This document shows, one piece after another, positions 8,633-17,155 of a stretch of DNA of 64,000 nt. Both the position numbers and the translations under genes were made by a program. The DNA is from Sphingobacterium spiritivorum (lineage in GTDB: Bacteria; Bacteroidota; Bacteroidia; Sphingobacteriales; Sphingobacteriaceae): the NCBI RefSeq assembly GCF_016724845.1, contig NZ_CP068082.1:1798001-1862000 (forward strand), written 5' to 3'. Position 1 is the first letter of the stretch. Each line of letters starts with the position of its first letter. Under the pieces are notes generated by a model that worked only from the letters and a program-made list of their open reading frames with translations, was not told the DNA's origin and made no database searches.

Positions 8633-9160
8633 ATGAAAAAATTCTTATTGGCACTTGTAGTTACAGGAGCTATGGTAACAGCAGTAAAAGCACAAACAGC
8701 AGCAGTAAAAGTTAATGTTATCCTTAACCCAATACAATCTATTTCTCTTGGAGAAGGCGCTTCAAACGACGTTGTAAATTTAGAATACAAAACGGTTGAA
8801 GATTACAAAAACGGAGTATCCAAAACAGTAAACAATCAACTATATGTTACTTCCATTGGTGGAGGCTATAAGATAAAAGCGAAGTCATCAGTCAACAATC
8901 CGGTAGCGACTACCGCAGCCGAAAAAAACATTGACGGTAGCACTGTAACAGTTAAGATTGAAGGAAAAGGAACAACATATACAAACAATATCCGTGACCT
9001 TGTTGCTGGTAAAGATGCTTACCAGTCAACAGCTACCTCAGGAGAATCATTAAACGTAACATATGCAGCAGCTGGAAACAATGCTTATGTTGACAAAGTT
9101 TTGAACAAACAAAAAACTACATACACTGTAAATGTTGTGTATGAAATCACAGCAGAGTAA
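8633..9160 (+). CDS. secreted fibre subunit-like protein (probable major subunit)
   Basis: A 175-residue exported protein. I start it at the ATG at 8633 because that gives a clean signal peptide (MKKFLLALVVTGAMVTAVKAQ); the frame is open further upstream but that part overlaps the promoter. The mature chain is cysteine-free, rich in Ala, Thr, Val and Asn, and predicted all-beta, as pilins are. It shares the NLEYKTVxDYxxGVSKT block and the last strand (KTTYTVNVVYEITAE) with the preceding protein. It has its own promoter (8539-8567) and a strong terminator right behind it (9178-9217), so it should be made in excess over the chaperone and barrel protein, as expected for the main building block. 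Confidence 0.75.
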   Translation: MKKFLLALVVTGAMVTAVKAQTAAVKVNVILNPIQSISLGEGASNDVVNLEYKTVEDYKNGVSKTVNNQLYVTSIGGGYKIKAKSSVNNPVATTAAEKNIDGSTVTVKIEGKGTTYTNNIRDLVAGKDAYQSTATSGESLNVTYAAAGNNAYVDKVLNKQKTTYTVNVVYEITAE

Positions 9161-9177
9161 TCTCAGAACATTTATAA

Positions 9178-9220
9178 ATACAAAAAACTACATCTTACTT
9201 GGTGTAGTTTTTTGTATTTT
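9178..9220 (+). terminator. strong intrinsic terminator after the probable major subunit
   Basis: A perfect 15-bp stem (9178-9192 with 9203-9217) with a 10-nt loop. The descending arm contains six T in a row and is followed by TTTTA. Incomplete read-through here would lower expression of the downstream assembly genes. Confidence 0.8.
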
Positions 9221-9246
9221 AGGACATTCTATAAGATCCTACCACT

Positions 9247-10056
9247 ATGAAAAATCTGCTTATTAGTATACTTTTACTGGTATCTGCATCATCTGTATTT
9301 GCTCAGACAGGTATTACGGTAGGCCCTCCGCGGACTTATTTTGTAGCCGGTCCTGGCCAGCAGCAAACACAACGTATTTCTATCAGCAATCCGAGTAAAG
9401 ATTATACTATGGAACTGGCCGTTTCTTTTGAAGACTGGCAGTATAGTACATATGGAGACAATCAGACTTTTCCTAAGGGAACATTAGCGACATCATGTGC
9501 AGCATGGCTTTCTACACCGGAGATTTACTTTTCACTGAAACCTGAAGAGACCAAGATGATCAATGTTAATATTTCCGTACCAAAAGATTATGTGGCACTC
9601 GATACAGTACCCGTGCGTACAGCCATGATGTTTGTCACGCAGATGAATCCAAAGACCGGAGTTAACAAAGAAGGAGCTAATATTCGTATAGCACTTCGTT
9701 CCGGAATTAAACTTTACCAGGCATTGCCGGGTAAAAACAATGCGGATATCGAGATTGAAGGACTTAAATATAACAAGGGAGAATTGCAGACACTTGAACT
9801 TAACTTCAGCAATATAGGTAACATTTGGGCAGACGGACAGATTGCAGTAGAGTTACTTAATCAGGAAAATGGAAAAAAAACGGAGTTACCTTCTTCAAAT
9901 TTCTTTACCATGCCACGGGATAAGCGCATCTTCCCTATTCCCTTACCTAAAGAACTGGAAAACGGAACCTATCTCGCTTCCGTACTTATCAGCTATGGAG
10001 AGAAAGATGCTGTAAAAATCGGAGAACTTGAATTCAATTATGAAAAATCAAATTAA
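9247..10056 (+). CDS. PapD-like periplasmic chaperone
   Basis: A 269-residue exported protein predicted to hold fibre subunits in the periplasm. Signal peptide 1-20 ends in VFAQ. The mature part shows the chaperone layout of two immunoglobulin-like domains. The first (about 22-150) begins ITVGPPRTYFVAGPG, has ISISNPSKDY, AAWLSTPEIYFSLKPEETK and RTAMMFVTQ, matching the PapD-family pattern of an N-terminal strand, W..P..f.L.P and a final RxxMxF strand. The second (about 160-265) includes LELNFSNIGNIWADGQIAVEL. It is somewhat longer than enterobacterial chaperones. The next gene starts inside its last codons (17-bp overlap), so the two are translationally coupled. A Bacteroidota variant; no close named relative was recognised. 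Confidence 0.75.
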   Translation: MKNLLISILLLVSASSVFAQTGITVGPPRTYFVAGPGQQQTQRISISNPSKDYTMELAVSFEDWQYSTYGDNQTFPKGTLATSCAAWLSTPEIYFSLKPEETKMINVNISVPKDYVALDTVPVRTAMMFVTQMNPKTGVNKEGANIRIALRSGIKLYQALPGKNNADIEIEGLKYNKGELQTLELNFSNIGNIWADGQIAVELLNQENGKKTELPSSNFFTMPRDKRIFPIPLPKELENGTYLASVLISYGEKDAVKIGELEFNYEKSN

Positions 10057-11119
10057 CGTTCTTTTTGCTCTTATCATATTTCTTCTCTTTGGTAGTATAC
10101 CATTCCAAAGTCAGGGACAGTTGCGCTTTGATGTTTACAGCACACAATATCACAATGTAACTTCTTATAACGGATATGATAGCGGAGTCGGGAGTCATAC
10201 TTTTCATTTTTCGTATAATGGCACAAGTATCAATATTCCAAACTGGTCTGTAACAGCCCGGGTGAAAGCCCCTATTGTACCGGAAAGCGGGAATAATGTT
10301 TCCGGCCAACCTTTTCCGGCAGATAAGATCGGCTTCAGGTTTACACATGACGATGCACAGTCTGTCAATCTATCCAGCATCGGAGCGACCACAGCCTTAA
10401 TTCCTTTGCAGCAAAGCAACGAGGTCTTTATGATACACAATTCCAAAGCGCCAATATTTTTTCAAAGCCAATATAACGGATATATGCAGTTTCGGCTTTA
10501 TTATACACTTCAGATTGCCGGAGGTGATTATCTGGATCTCTTAAAGAATAAAGACCCCTACAATATTATTGTTTACGGACTTCCTGTCCAGTATACCGTT
10601 TATAATGAAAAAGGAGAGGCAATCCTGAGCAGAGACGTATACTACAGAATACAGATCAACAATACCCTTACGGGAGGATCTACCGAACCGGATTACAGTA
10701 TCTCCATTATGGAGAATGCAAAAAACGGAGTGCTGGAATTTATTTCTTATGCAGACTACAAGAGAGGAGTAACAGCACAATACCCGGATGGACTCCGAAT
10801 TAATTCTATCACAGACTTTGAAGTAAATATCAAAGCTTTGGATCCCGAATTTAAAAATGCAGCCAACAATACATTGGACCTTTCGGTTTTAAATATACAA
10901 TTGCAACCCGCTACCGATGCTTCCAAAACATATAGCAACCCCATGCTTCCGATAAGCACTTCTGCACAAACTTATCTTATAGGGACAGCAAACAAAAGCA
11001 AGAAAAAACCGCAATATTTTAATATTCAGTATAATGCATCTTTTGATCAGCAAAAACTTTCTACTATTAAGTCCGGAGCTTACCAAACTTCTATAATATA
11101 TGTTCTGACTCCAAGATAG
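10040..11119 (+). CDS. two-domain adhesin-like protein of fibre operon
   Basis: A 359-residue exported protein. The ATG at 10040 gives a signal peptide (1-27, ending QSQGQ); a TTG 12 nt earlier is possible but poorer. The N-terminal half (about 28-205) is all-beta, and nothing in it was recognised. The C-terminal half repeats the subunit pattern: LEFISYADYKRGVTA lines up with LEYKTVEDYKNGVSK, followed by LRINSITDFEVNIKA against LYVTSIGGGYKIKAK, and a last strand AYQTSIIYVLTPR like those of both subunits. A lectin-like half joined to a pilin-like half is how tip adhesins of chaperone/usher fibres are built, so this is the likely tip protein. That role is inferred; no ligand can be proposed. 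Confidence 0.65.
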   Translation: MKNQINVLFALIIFLLFGSIPFQSQGQLRFDVYSTQYHNVTSYNGYDSGVGSHTFHFSYNGTSINIPNWSVTARVKAPIVPESGNNVSGQPFPADKIGFRFTHDDAQSVNLSSIGATTALIPLQQSNEVFMIHNSKAPIFFQSQYNGYMQFRLYYTLQIAGGDYLDLLKNKDPYNIIVYGLPVQYTVYNEKGEAILSRDVYYRIQINNTLTGGSTEPDYSISIMENAKNGVLEFISYADYKRGVTAQYPDGLRINSITDFEVNIKALDPEFKNAANNTLDLSVLNIQLQPATDASKTYSNPMLPISTSAQTYLIGTANKSKKKPQYFNIQYNASFDQQKLSTIKSGAYQTSIIYVLTPR

Positions 11120-11133
11120 TCAGCTGATTTGTC

Positions 11134-13947
11134 ATGAAGCGTTTTTTATTTCTCATACCGATTGTATTCCTGAGCTTTATGTTTCATATGAAAGCAGCAA
11201 AAGCCCAGGTTCACTCCGGTATTCAGATTAATACCGCCTCGTCGCTGCATGTAGAAGAAGGTGTGATCCAGCTCTCGGTGGAAGTTATAAATACGGGCTC
11301 ATCCATTTTCAATGGTTCTTTAAAAATAGACGCACCGGCCAATCTTTCTTTATTGAGTCAGAATACAGTTGAAATTGCCCCAGGCAAAAAAAAGTATCTG
11401 TCTCTTAAGTTCAAATGTTCCGGATTAGCAAACCTGAAAGACAAAGCGATACAAATCACGGCGATCAAACAGGCAAACGCCGTTTCAGCTCCCGTCCGGA
11501 TCAGATTGGATGTTGCAGAGAAACGTGCTGTCACCCTGCACAATATGACCGATGTTCAGCTGCTACAGCGTGTAGGGGATATTGTATATGTAAAAGCACT
11601 TATACGAAATGAGGGAACATCTGACGAGAAGATCAATTTAGTCTTTTCATCTCCGGACAGAATAGGCAGCCGTTCCTTTCAAACCATTTCCATGGATTTA
11701 CCTTCCGGGAAGGATACATTAGTTACCTACAGCTTTACAGTTGAAAAGTACATGATGCAATTACCACGGTACAATCTCAATATTAACGGGCTATATCCTT
11801 CCAATGATATCTTTGGCAACCTTTCCCTTGTATTTAACAATGTATCTTCTGTGCGAAATTATGACAAGATGTTTCGTCAGGATCCGGATATAAATACCTA
11901 TTCGCGAAATAATATAGAATGGATAGCCAACAACATAGGAGAGCTTAACAGTATGTATTATCTCCGTTCTGTGGGGGAGTATGAACTTTCAAAAGCGAAG
12001 TATCTGCGATACAATCTATATGCTACTACATATGGGAAAATAGCCGAAAAACCACAGATTACAAATACCTGGATCAATGTAGAAAAAGATAATAAAGGTA
12101 TCGTTGCAGGCAATCTGCAGGAAAGCTACGATATGTTTTTCTATGGTCGCGGAGTGAAATTTTATACTGCAGACTCTGCTAAAAATAATTCATTCGAAGC
12201 TGCTGTAGCAGAGAAATCATTTGATCTGTTGGCCAATAACACCACGGATCAGGGTTATTCGGCCTATGTCCGAACTGTATTAGGCGATCAGCTTCCGGAT
12301 AAAAAATACTATTCGGGAACTCTATTCTACGATCATTCTCCTTATGACAGTACGGAAAGTTTTCTGTTCAGTAATACTTTTGGCTTCTTCAAACAAGCAC
12401 AAAGGGACAAAATACGACTTGACGCTGATATTGGTGTCGGATTAACCAACCGGCTGCATCCGTTAGCGGGAATGTCAGATGATTCCAGACCTTCTGCAGC
12501 TCTGGGACTACGCCTCTTCACAAGACAAAAGGGATTCACCTATTCCAGTGACAATTATATCAGTACAGCCTATTATCCCGGAAACAGAAGAGGAAGTGTT
12601 CAACTCAATCAGTATATTAACCGGAAACTGGGGAATGTAAGTATTACCGCAGGATACCTTTTTAATAAATACAATCCTAAATATCTAAACCGGAACTTGT
12701 TGTTCGATATGGAAGCAACAAATTCACGAGCAAATATAGACTTTACCATTGCGGTAAATGACCTGCTTACCTATTCTGTCCAGCCAAACTACACGACTGA
12801 AAGCGGGAATAGCTTTATCAACAACAGCTACCCAACATTAAGTATTAAGAGCTGGACATTAAATAATATCTTCTATTTACGCTCACGGAATTACAAACAT
12901 ACTTTTTATATTTCGTTCGAAACAGGCGTGAGCCGGTTAAAAAATATAGAAAATAATACATGGATTTACAGGGGAAATTTCTCTTACAACTATGATGCAT
13001 TCAATCTGTACGGAAATTTTCAAAAAGGCAATTTTCATATTTATGATGCCCTACCTAATTTATCCGGTGTCGATGATGAAAATTACAGAGTATCGATCAG
13101 CCCCTCTTATCAAAAGCAGTTTTGGAATAAAAAAATGTCTGCTACAGTAGGAGCAATACTGAATATCAGCAGCTATTCCGGAGAGAATTATATAGCCAAT
13201 GCCTCTCTGCAGTACCGGGTCTTGAAGAATACCATTCTAAGTGGTTCATACTACTATTATTATCTCAACAGCAGGAGCAATTATACAAATGGGTACGGGA
13301 ATATTCAGGTTGGTGTACGGCAGAATCTTCCGTCAGGCGTCTCCTCAGGTCAGCAAACCAAAAATGGAGATCTTGAAATCCTCTGCTTTTACGACAATAA
13401 TAATAATGGATTTTTTGACACAGGTGAAAGCAAAGCTGTTAACTATACATTATTGATTAATGATCTGATGCTCACAACTGACAGGCAGGGACAGGTAGCC
13501 TTCAAAAATATTCCATATGGAGAACTAGCTGTTGTTTTCCCTCCGAAAGATGGTTTTCAGGCAAATAATCAAAAAATTCTCATCAACAGGAGCAAGACAA
13601 AGCTATCCGTTCCGCTTCAGCAAAGCGTACAAATCGAAGGGACTATTCAGCTAGCCTACGATCCGGTACGTAGTGTAGCTGTAGATACCGACCTGTTGGG
13701 TTATAAAGTTTATGCAAAAGATAACTATGGACACGTATTTGAATCCCAGACCGATACAAAAGGATCCTATTCGCTTTTACTGCCTGAAGGGGAATATATC
13801 TTCTTTATGGATGAAAGTACTTTCCCGGAAAATATCTATCTCGATCAGAACTCCTATCCGATGAAGGTCACCATCGGACAGAAAGCAACAGCGCCTGCAT
13901 TCAACTTACAGATCAAAGCAAAAAATATACAAATAAAGCGATTTTAA
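11134..13947 (+). CDS. large outer-membrane barrel protein, usher-like
   Basis: A 937-residue exported protein and the last gene of the operon, 14 bp after the adhesin-like gene. Signal peptide 1-25. Residues about 30-240 form two Ig-like domains (EVINTGSSIFNGSLKI; ALIRNEGTSDEKINLVF). About 245-745 is a long run of amphipathic strands rich in Tyr, Asn and Ser, consistent with a big beta-barrel. About 755-835 is a prealbumin-like domain with the calcium-loop motif FYDNNNNGFFDTGES, and 850-937 is a second domain of this kind. Classical FimD ushers also combine a large barrel with soluble N-terminal domains and two C-terminal domains, and are of similar length. I therefore read it as the secretion pore, but sequence similarity to FimD is not visible by eye. 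Alternative: a non-transporting surface barrel that only displays the fibre. Confidence 0.6.
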   Translation: MKRFLFLIPIVFLSFMFHMKAAKAQVHSGIQINTASSLHVEEGVIQLSVEVINTGSSIFNGSLKIDAPANLSLLSQNTVEIAPGKKKYLSLKFKCSGLANLKDKAIQITAIKQANAVSAPVRIRLDVAEKRAVTLHNMTDVQLLQRVGDIVYVKALIRNEGTSDEKINLVFSSPDRIGSRSFQTISMDLPSGKDTLVTYSFTVEKYMMQLPRYNLNINGLYPSNDIFGNLSLVFNNVSSVRNYDKMFRQDPDINTYSRNNIEWIANNIGELNSMYYLRSVGEYELSKAKYLRYNLYATTYGKIAEKPQITNTWINVEKDNKGIVAGNLQESYDMFFYGRGVKFYTADSAKNNSFEAAVAEKSFDLLANNTTDQGYSAYVRTVLGDQLPDKKYYSGTLFYDHSPYDSTESFLFSNTFGFFKQAQRDKIRLDADIGVGLTNRLHPLAGMSDDSRPSAALGLRLFTRQKGFTYSSDNYISTAYYPGNRRGSVQLNQYINRKLGNVSITAGYLFNKYNPKYLNRNLLFDMEATNSRANIDFTIAVNDLLTYSVQPNYTTESGNSFINNSYPTLSIKSWTLNNIFYLRSRNYKHTFYISFETGVSRLKNIENNTWIYRGNFSYNYDAFNLYGNFQKGNFHIYDALPNLSGVDDENYRVSISPSYQKQFWNKKMSATVGAILNISSYSGENYIANASLQYRVLKNTILSGSYYYYYLNSRSNYTNGYGNIQVGVRQNLPSGVSSGQQTKNGDLEILCFYDNNNNGFFDTGESKAVNYTLLINDLMLTTDRQGQVAFKNIPYGELAVVFPPKDGFQANNQKILINRSKTKLSVPLQQSVQIEGTIQLAYDPVRSVAVDTDLLGYKVYAKDNYGHVFESQTDTKGSYSLLLPEGEYIFFMDESTFPENIYLDQNSYPMKVTIGQKATAPAFNLQIKAKNIQIKRF

Positions 13948-13954
13948 AAAATAA

Positions 13955-13972
13955 AGCGCAGTTTCCTGCGCT
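13955..13972 (-). terminator. terminator of the GH92 utilisation operon
   Basis: A GC-rich 7-bp stem AGCGCAG/CTGCGCT with loop TTTC. Read on the minus strand it is followed by TTATTTTTT. It lies beyond the last gene of the minus-strand operon and just after the plus-strand barrel gene. A further IR (TCCGGGAT/ATCCCGGA, 13977-13984 and 14012-14019) lies beside it. Confidence 0.65.
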
Positions 13973-14114
13973 CTATTCCGGGATCATTATCCAAATGATA
14001 TGGTTTCATAAATCCCGGATCACCTTATCAATCACCAATTGATTATTTTTCAGCTACTAACCTTGATGTAGACACCCTGTCAGTAGCCTGTGTTACTCCT
14101 TCAGCTATAAGCAG

Positions 14115-16424
14115 CTACCGCTTTACAGGCTTGTTACTCATCTCAAAAAGAAGTTCACCCCCATTTTTGATGCTTTCATAGGACAGCAGAAAATCTTTTA
14201 TTACGACACCATTAAAAGATACCTTTTTAACATATACATTGTTATCCGATTGGTTTTGTGTGTTAATAACTAATGTTTTCCCATTTTCCAGATTTAACTT
14301 AGCGGATTTGACAAGAGGACTGCCAATCCAGTAATTATTATCACCGGGAGCTACCGGATAGAAGCCCAATGAACTGAAGATATACCAGGCACTCATCTGA
14401 CCGCAATCATCATTACCACCTAAGCCCGCCTCCCCGTTTTGATATTGATGACGGATAATTTCCCGTACGCGTTTCTGCGTTTTCCATGGGCTTTTTGTGA
14501 GATTGTAGAGATAAGCAATATGATGAGAAGGTTCATTTCCATGTACATAATTACCGATGATACCCTCTCGCGTAATGTCTTCTGTCTGTGCAAAATAGTG
14601 ATCCGGAAGATGCATAGTAAACAGAGAATCAAGATAAGCTTCTATTTTTTCGGTTCCGCCCATTACAGCTATCATTTCTTTTGGCTGATGCGGTACATAT
14701 AGACTATAGTTCCATGAATTTCCTTCTATAAAACCCTGTCCATGCGTATCCAGAACATCAAATTTGCTTCTGAAATTTCCTTTGGAATCTTTAGGACGCA
14801 TAAAGCCTATTGACTTATCGTAAAGGTTCCGCCAGGATCCGGCACGTTTCATAAACGTTTCATAAACCTCCTTATTACCCAGTTTATTAGCCAATTGAGC
14901 AATACACCAGTCATCATAAGCATACTCCAATGTATTGGACACAGAAGTCCCGGAGATATCATCGGGCACATACCCCAGATCAATATAGGCTCCGATACCT
15001 TCATATCTTCTGGTATTAGCCGTCTGTACACAGGCTGCTAAAGCTGCCTGGGCATCACCTTTGTATACGCCTTTCATTATTACATCTACGATTACGGATA
15101 CCGAATGATATCCGCTCATGCACCAGTTATCATTTGCGTAATGCGACCATATGGGCAACATCTTTAACACACTTTGATCATAGTGCGCCATCATTGAGGC
15201 CACCATATCCGAATTACGGGAAGGGTTGATCAGATTCATCAAAGGATGAAATGCCCTGAACGTATCCCATAAAGAGAATGAAGTATAATTAGTGAAGCCT
15301 TCCGCTTTATGTATCTCCTGATCCAGACCTTTATATTCACCGTTGCTGTCCATATAGATGGTCGGCATCAGGCTGGCATGATACATCGCGGTATAGAAAT
15401 TGACAAGATCTTCACTGTTGAGCATATCGACCTCGATTTTTGCCAGTTCCTTCTCCCACTGGTGCTGCCCCTTCTTAACAAGCTGTTCAAAACTCCAGTC
15501 CGGAGTTTCTTCATCCATATTCGCCAGAGCATTCTTCATACTTACCGGACTTAAGGCAACCTTCATCGTTATCTGCTCGTTATCATCCGTATCAAAATCC
15601 AGATGCATACGAATATTATGTGCTGCCAGATCCGGGAAATTATCCTGTTGATTGAATTTTCTCCAGAATCCGTTATAGAGCGGCTTCCCGTCCACATAAC
15701 GTGCGCCATAGTTTTTAAATGGTTTAGATGTTTTTATAGCAAAGTAAACCGTTCGCGTACGTGCCCATCCATTAGTCTGCCGGTATCCTGTAATGAGGGA
15801 ATCATTATGTACTTTAACTACTGTCCATACATTTTTGCCTTCATAATTATAAATACCTGCTGTCAGATCAAGGATAAGATGTGATGCATCCGATTTAGGA
15901 AAAGTATAGCGATGTACACCTACACGCGCAGTAGTGGTCATCTCAGCCCGTATGCCATGTTTATCCAGCAGAACGCTGTAATAATTTGGTTGAGCAATTT
16001 CATTCTGATGACTGTAAGGCGAGCGGTATCCGTCCTGAGGCCGTTGGACAGTCCCGGGATTGAGCTGTAATTCACCTTGTGTTGGCATGACTAATACATC
16101 CCCCAGATCAGAATGTCCGGTCCCACTAAAGTGTGTATGACTGAAACCGACAATTGTCGGATCATCATATTGATAACCGGCACAATACTTATACACATCC
16201 CCATTGTACTTCCCGTTGACTGCATAAGGAATTGTATCTGTATCCGGACTGAGCTGTACAGCACCGAAGGGCACGGTTGCTCCCGGAAAAGTATGTCCCA
16301 TTTTGGCCGTTCCAATCAATGGATTGACATATTGGATAAGGTTTTGCTGTTGTGCCTGACTTACAAATGGAATATGCGCCAAAAGAACAAGAGATAAAAA
16401 AGAGACTGTTAACTTTACATTCAT
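14115..16424 (-). CDS. GH92 alpha-mannosidase (canonical active site)
   Basis: Exo-acting, calcium-dependent alpha-mannosidase releasing mannose from glycans in the periplasm or at the surface. It has 769 residues with signal peptide 1-24. Family hallmarks in order: VNPLIGTAKMGHTFPGATVPFGAVQLSPDT (quoted in parts: VNPLIGT, TFPGA, PFGAVQLSPDT), GFSHTHFSGTG, SLWDTFRAFHPL, GNEPSHH (Glu631, expected catalytic acid) and GGNDDCGQMSAWYIF (Asp672/Asp673, expected base region). All key residues are present, and the length is normal for GH92. It is the last gene of the operon, 5 bp after the metalloprotease gene. Linkage specificity (1,2, 1,3, 1,4 or 1,6) cannot be deduced from sequence by eye. Confidence 0.95.
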   Translation of the reverse strand: MNVKLTVSFLSLVLLAHIPFVSQAQQQNLIQYVNPLIGTAKMGHTFPGATVPFGAVQLSPDTDTIPYAVNGKYNGDVYKYCAGYQYDDPTIVGFSHTHFSGTGHSDLGDVLVMPTQGELQLNPGTVQRPQDGYRSPYSHQNEIAQPNYYSVLLDKHGIRAEMTTTARVGVHRYTFPKSDASHLILDLTAGIYNYEGKNVWTVVKVHNDSLITGYRQTNGWARTRTVYFAIKTSKPFKNYGARYVDGKPLYNGFWRKFNQQDNFPDLAAHNIRMHLDFDTDDNEQITMKVALSPVSMKNALANMDEETPDWSFEQLVKKGQHQWEKELAKIEVDMLNSEDLVNFYTAMYHASLMPTIYMDSNGEYKGLDQEIHKAEGFTNYTSFSLWDTFRAFHPLMNLINPSRNSDMVASMMAHYDQSVLKMLPIWSHYANDNWCMSGYHSVSVIVDVIMKGVYKGDAQAALAACVQTANTRRYEGIGAYIDLGYVPDDISGTSVSNTLEYAYDDWCIAQLANKLGNKEVYETFMKRAGSWRNLYDKSIGFMRPKDSKGNFRSKFDVLDTHGQGFIEGNSWNYSLYVPHQPKEMIAVMGGTEKIEAYLDSLFTMHLPDHYFAQTEDITREGIIGNYVHGNEPSHHIAYLYNLTKSPWKTQKRVREIIRHQYQNGEAGLGGNDDCGQMSAWYIFSSLGFYPVAPGDNNYWIGSPLVKSAKLNLENGKTLVINTQNQSDNNVYVKKVSFNGVVIKDFLLSYESIKNGGELLFEMSNKPVKR

Positions 16425-16429
16425 AGTGA

Positions 16430-17155
16430 TTAGTTTAATGAGGGATCAGCAGCATAGCGGTCCCAGAGTTGATCCAGATCCTGACCTGTCTGTTGCTTCC
16501 AAAAGCTGTCGCTATATTTTTTTATTCGCATTTTCTGATCCAGTGCTTTAATAATATTCTTCTTTACTCTTCTGTCCAGCCAGTAAAAGAAACGGGCTGT
16601 AATACGATAAGAGTCTGTATATTTCTGTTTTTCATTAAAGTCAGGCAGCTTCCAGTTTGCGGAAGCATTATCAATTCCTTCTGTAAATCTCACATAGTCT
16701 GCAATACCCTCCGTGATCCACCACGGGCCGGCACCATTTGGATACCCCTGTATAATATGCATCACTTCATGGGTCACGACATCAATATCATTGGGATTTT
16801 TCTTAAACCATCCCGGACTATAGCGAACAATGCCTCCGGCAGTAGCTGCTACTCCATTGTAGCCCGGATCGATCACAAAAGAAACCTGCTTCCGAGTATG
16901 CTTATTATATTTCTTTGCTAATTTCGGATAATTAACAAAATAAGTATCAATAAGTTTTTGTTTTAAAGCCGGATCAAAATCTGCCTGTTTGTTGATCCAT
17001 ATCAAAGAAAATTTCCCTTTACTGAGTGTATCTACTTCAAAAGCCTCTTTCCGATCATCATCTGTGTGTTGCCAGTTGTTTTGTGCATATACCGTAACAT
17101 GTCCTGTTCCAATCATTAATAGCAGGCAACACAAGATTCGTTTCATTTTTTTCAT
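16430..17155 (-). CDS. secreted BSP-family metalloprotease-like protein
   Basis: A 241-residue exported protein matching the basic secretory protein family (PF04450), a group of zincin-like proteins first known from plants. Signal peptide about 1-25. The motif THEVMHIIQGYP gives the HExxH zinc site (His129, Glu130, His133), followed by GPWWITEGIADYVRF, where the third zinc ligand and family signature lie. The C-terminal half carries YRITARFFYWLD and the DLDQLWDRYAA ending typical of this family. It overlaps the preceding GH92 gene by 4 bp (ATGA) and is followed 5 bp later by the other GH92 gene, so all three are translated together. A protease between two mannosidases suggests that the substrate is a mannosylated protein. 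Confidence 0.88.
   Translation of the reverse strand: MKKMKRILCCLLLMIGTGHVTVYAQNNWQHTDDDRKEAFEVDTLSKGKFSLIWINKQADFDPALKQKLIDTYFVNYPKLAKKYNKHTRKQVSFVIDPGYNGVAATAGGIVRYSPGWFKKNPNDIDVVTHEVMHIIQGYPNGAGPWWITEGIADYVRFTEGIDNASANWKLPDFNEKQKYTDSYRITARFFYWLDRRVKKNIIKALDQKMRIKKYSDSFWKQQTGQDLDQLWDRYAADPSLN

Noticed and set aside
8314..8790. 158-codon minus-strand frame across the first and second subunit genes
   Set aside because: It runs through a promoter and signal-peptide region of the opposite strand, has no recognisable domain and is Thr/Ala-rich only as a mirror of the subunit sequence.
13977..14019. TCCGGGAT/ATCCCGGA inverted repeat between the barrel gene and the GH92 gene
   Set aside because: It was considered as an attachment or transposon end, but there is no flanking duplication or partner copy; more likely part of the convergent terminator region.
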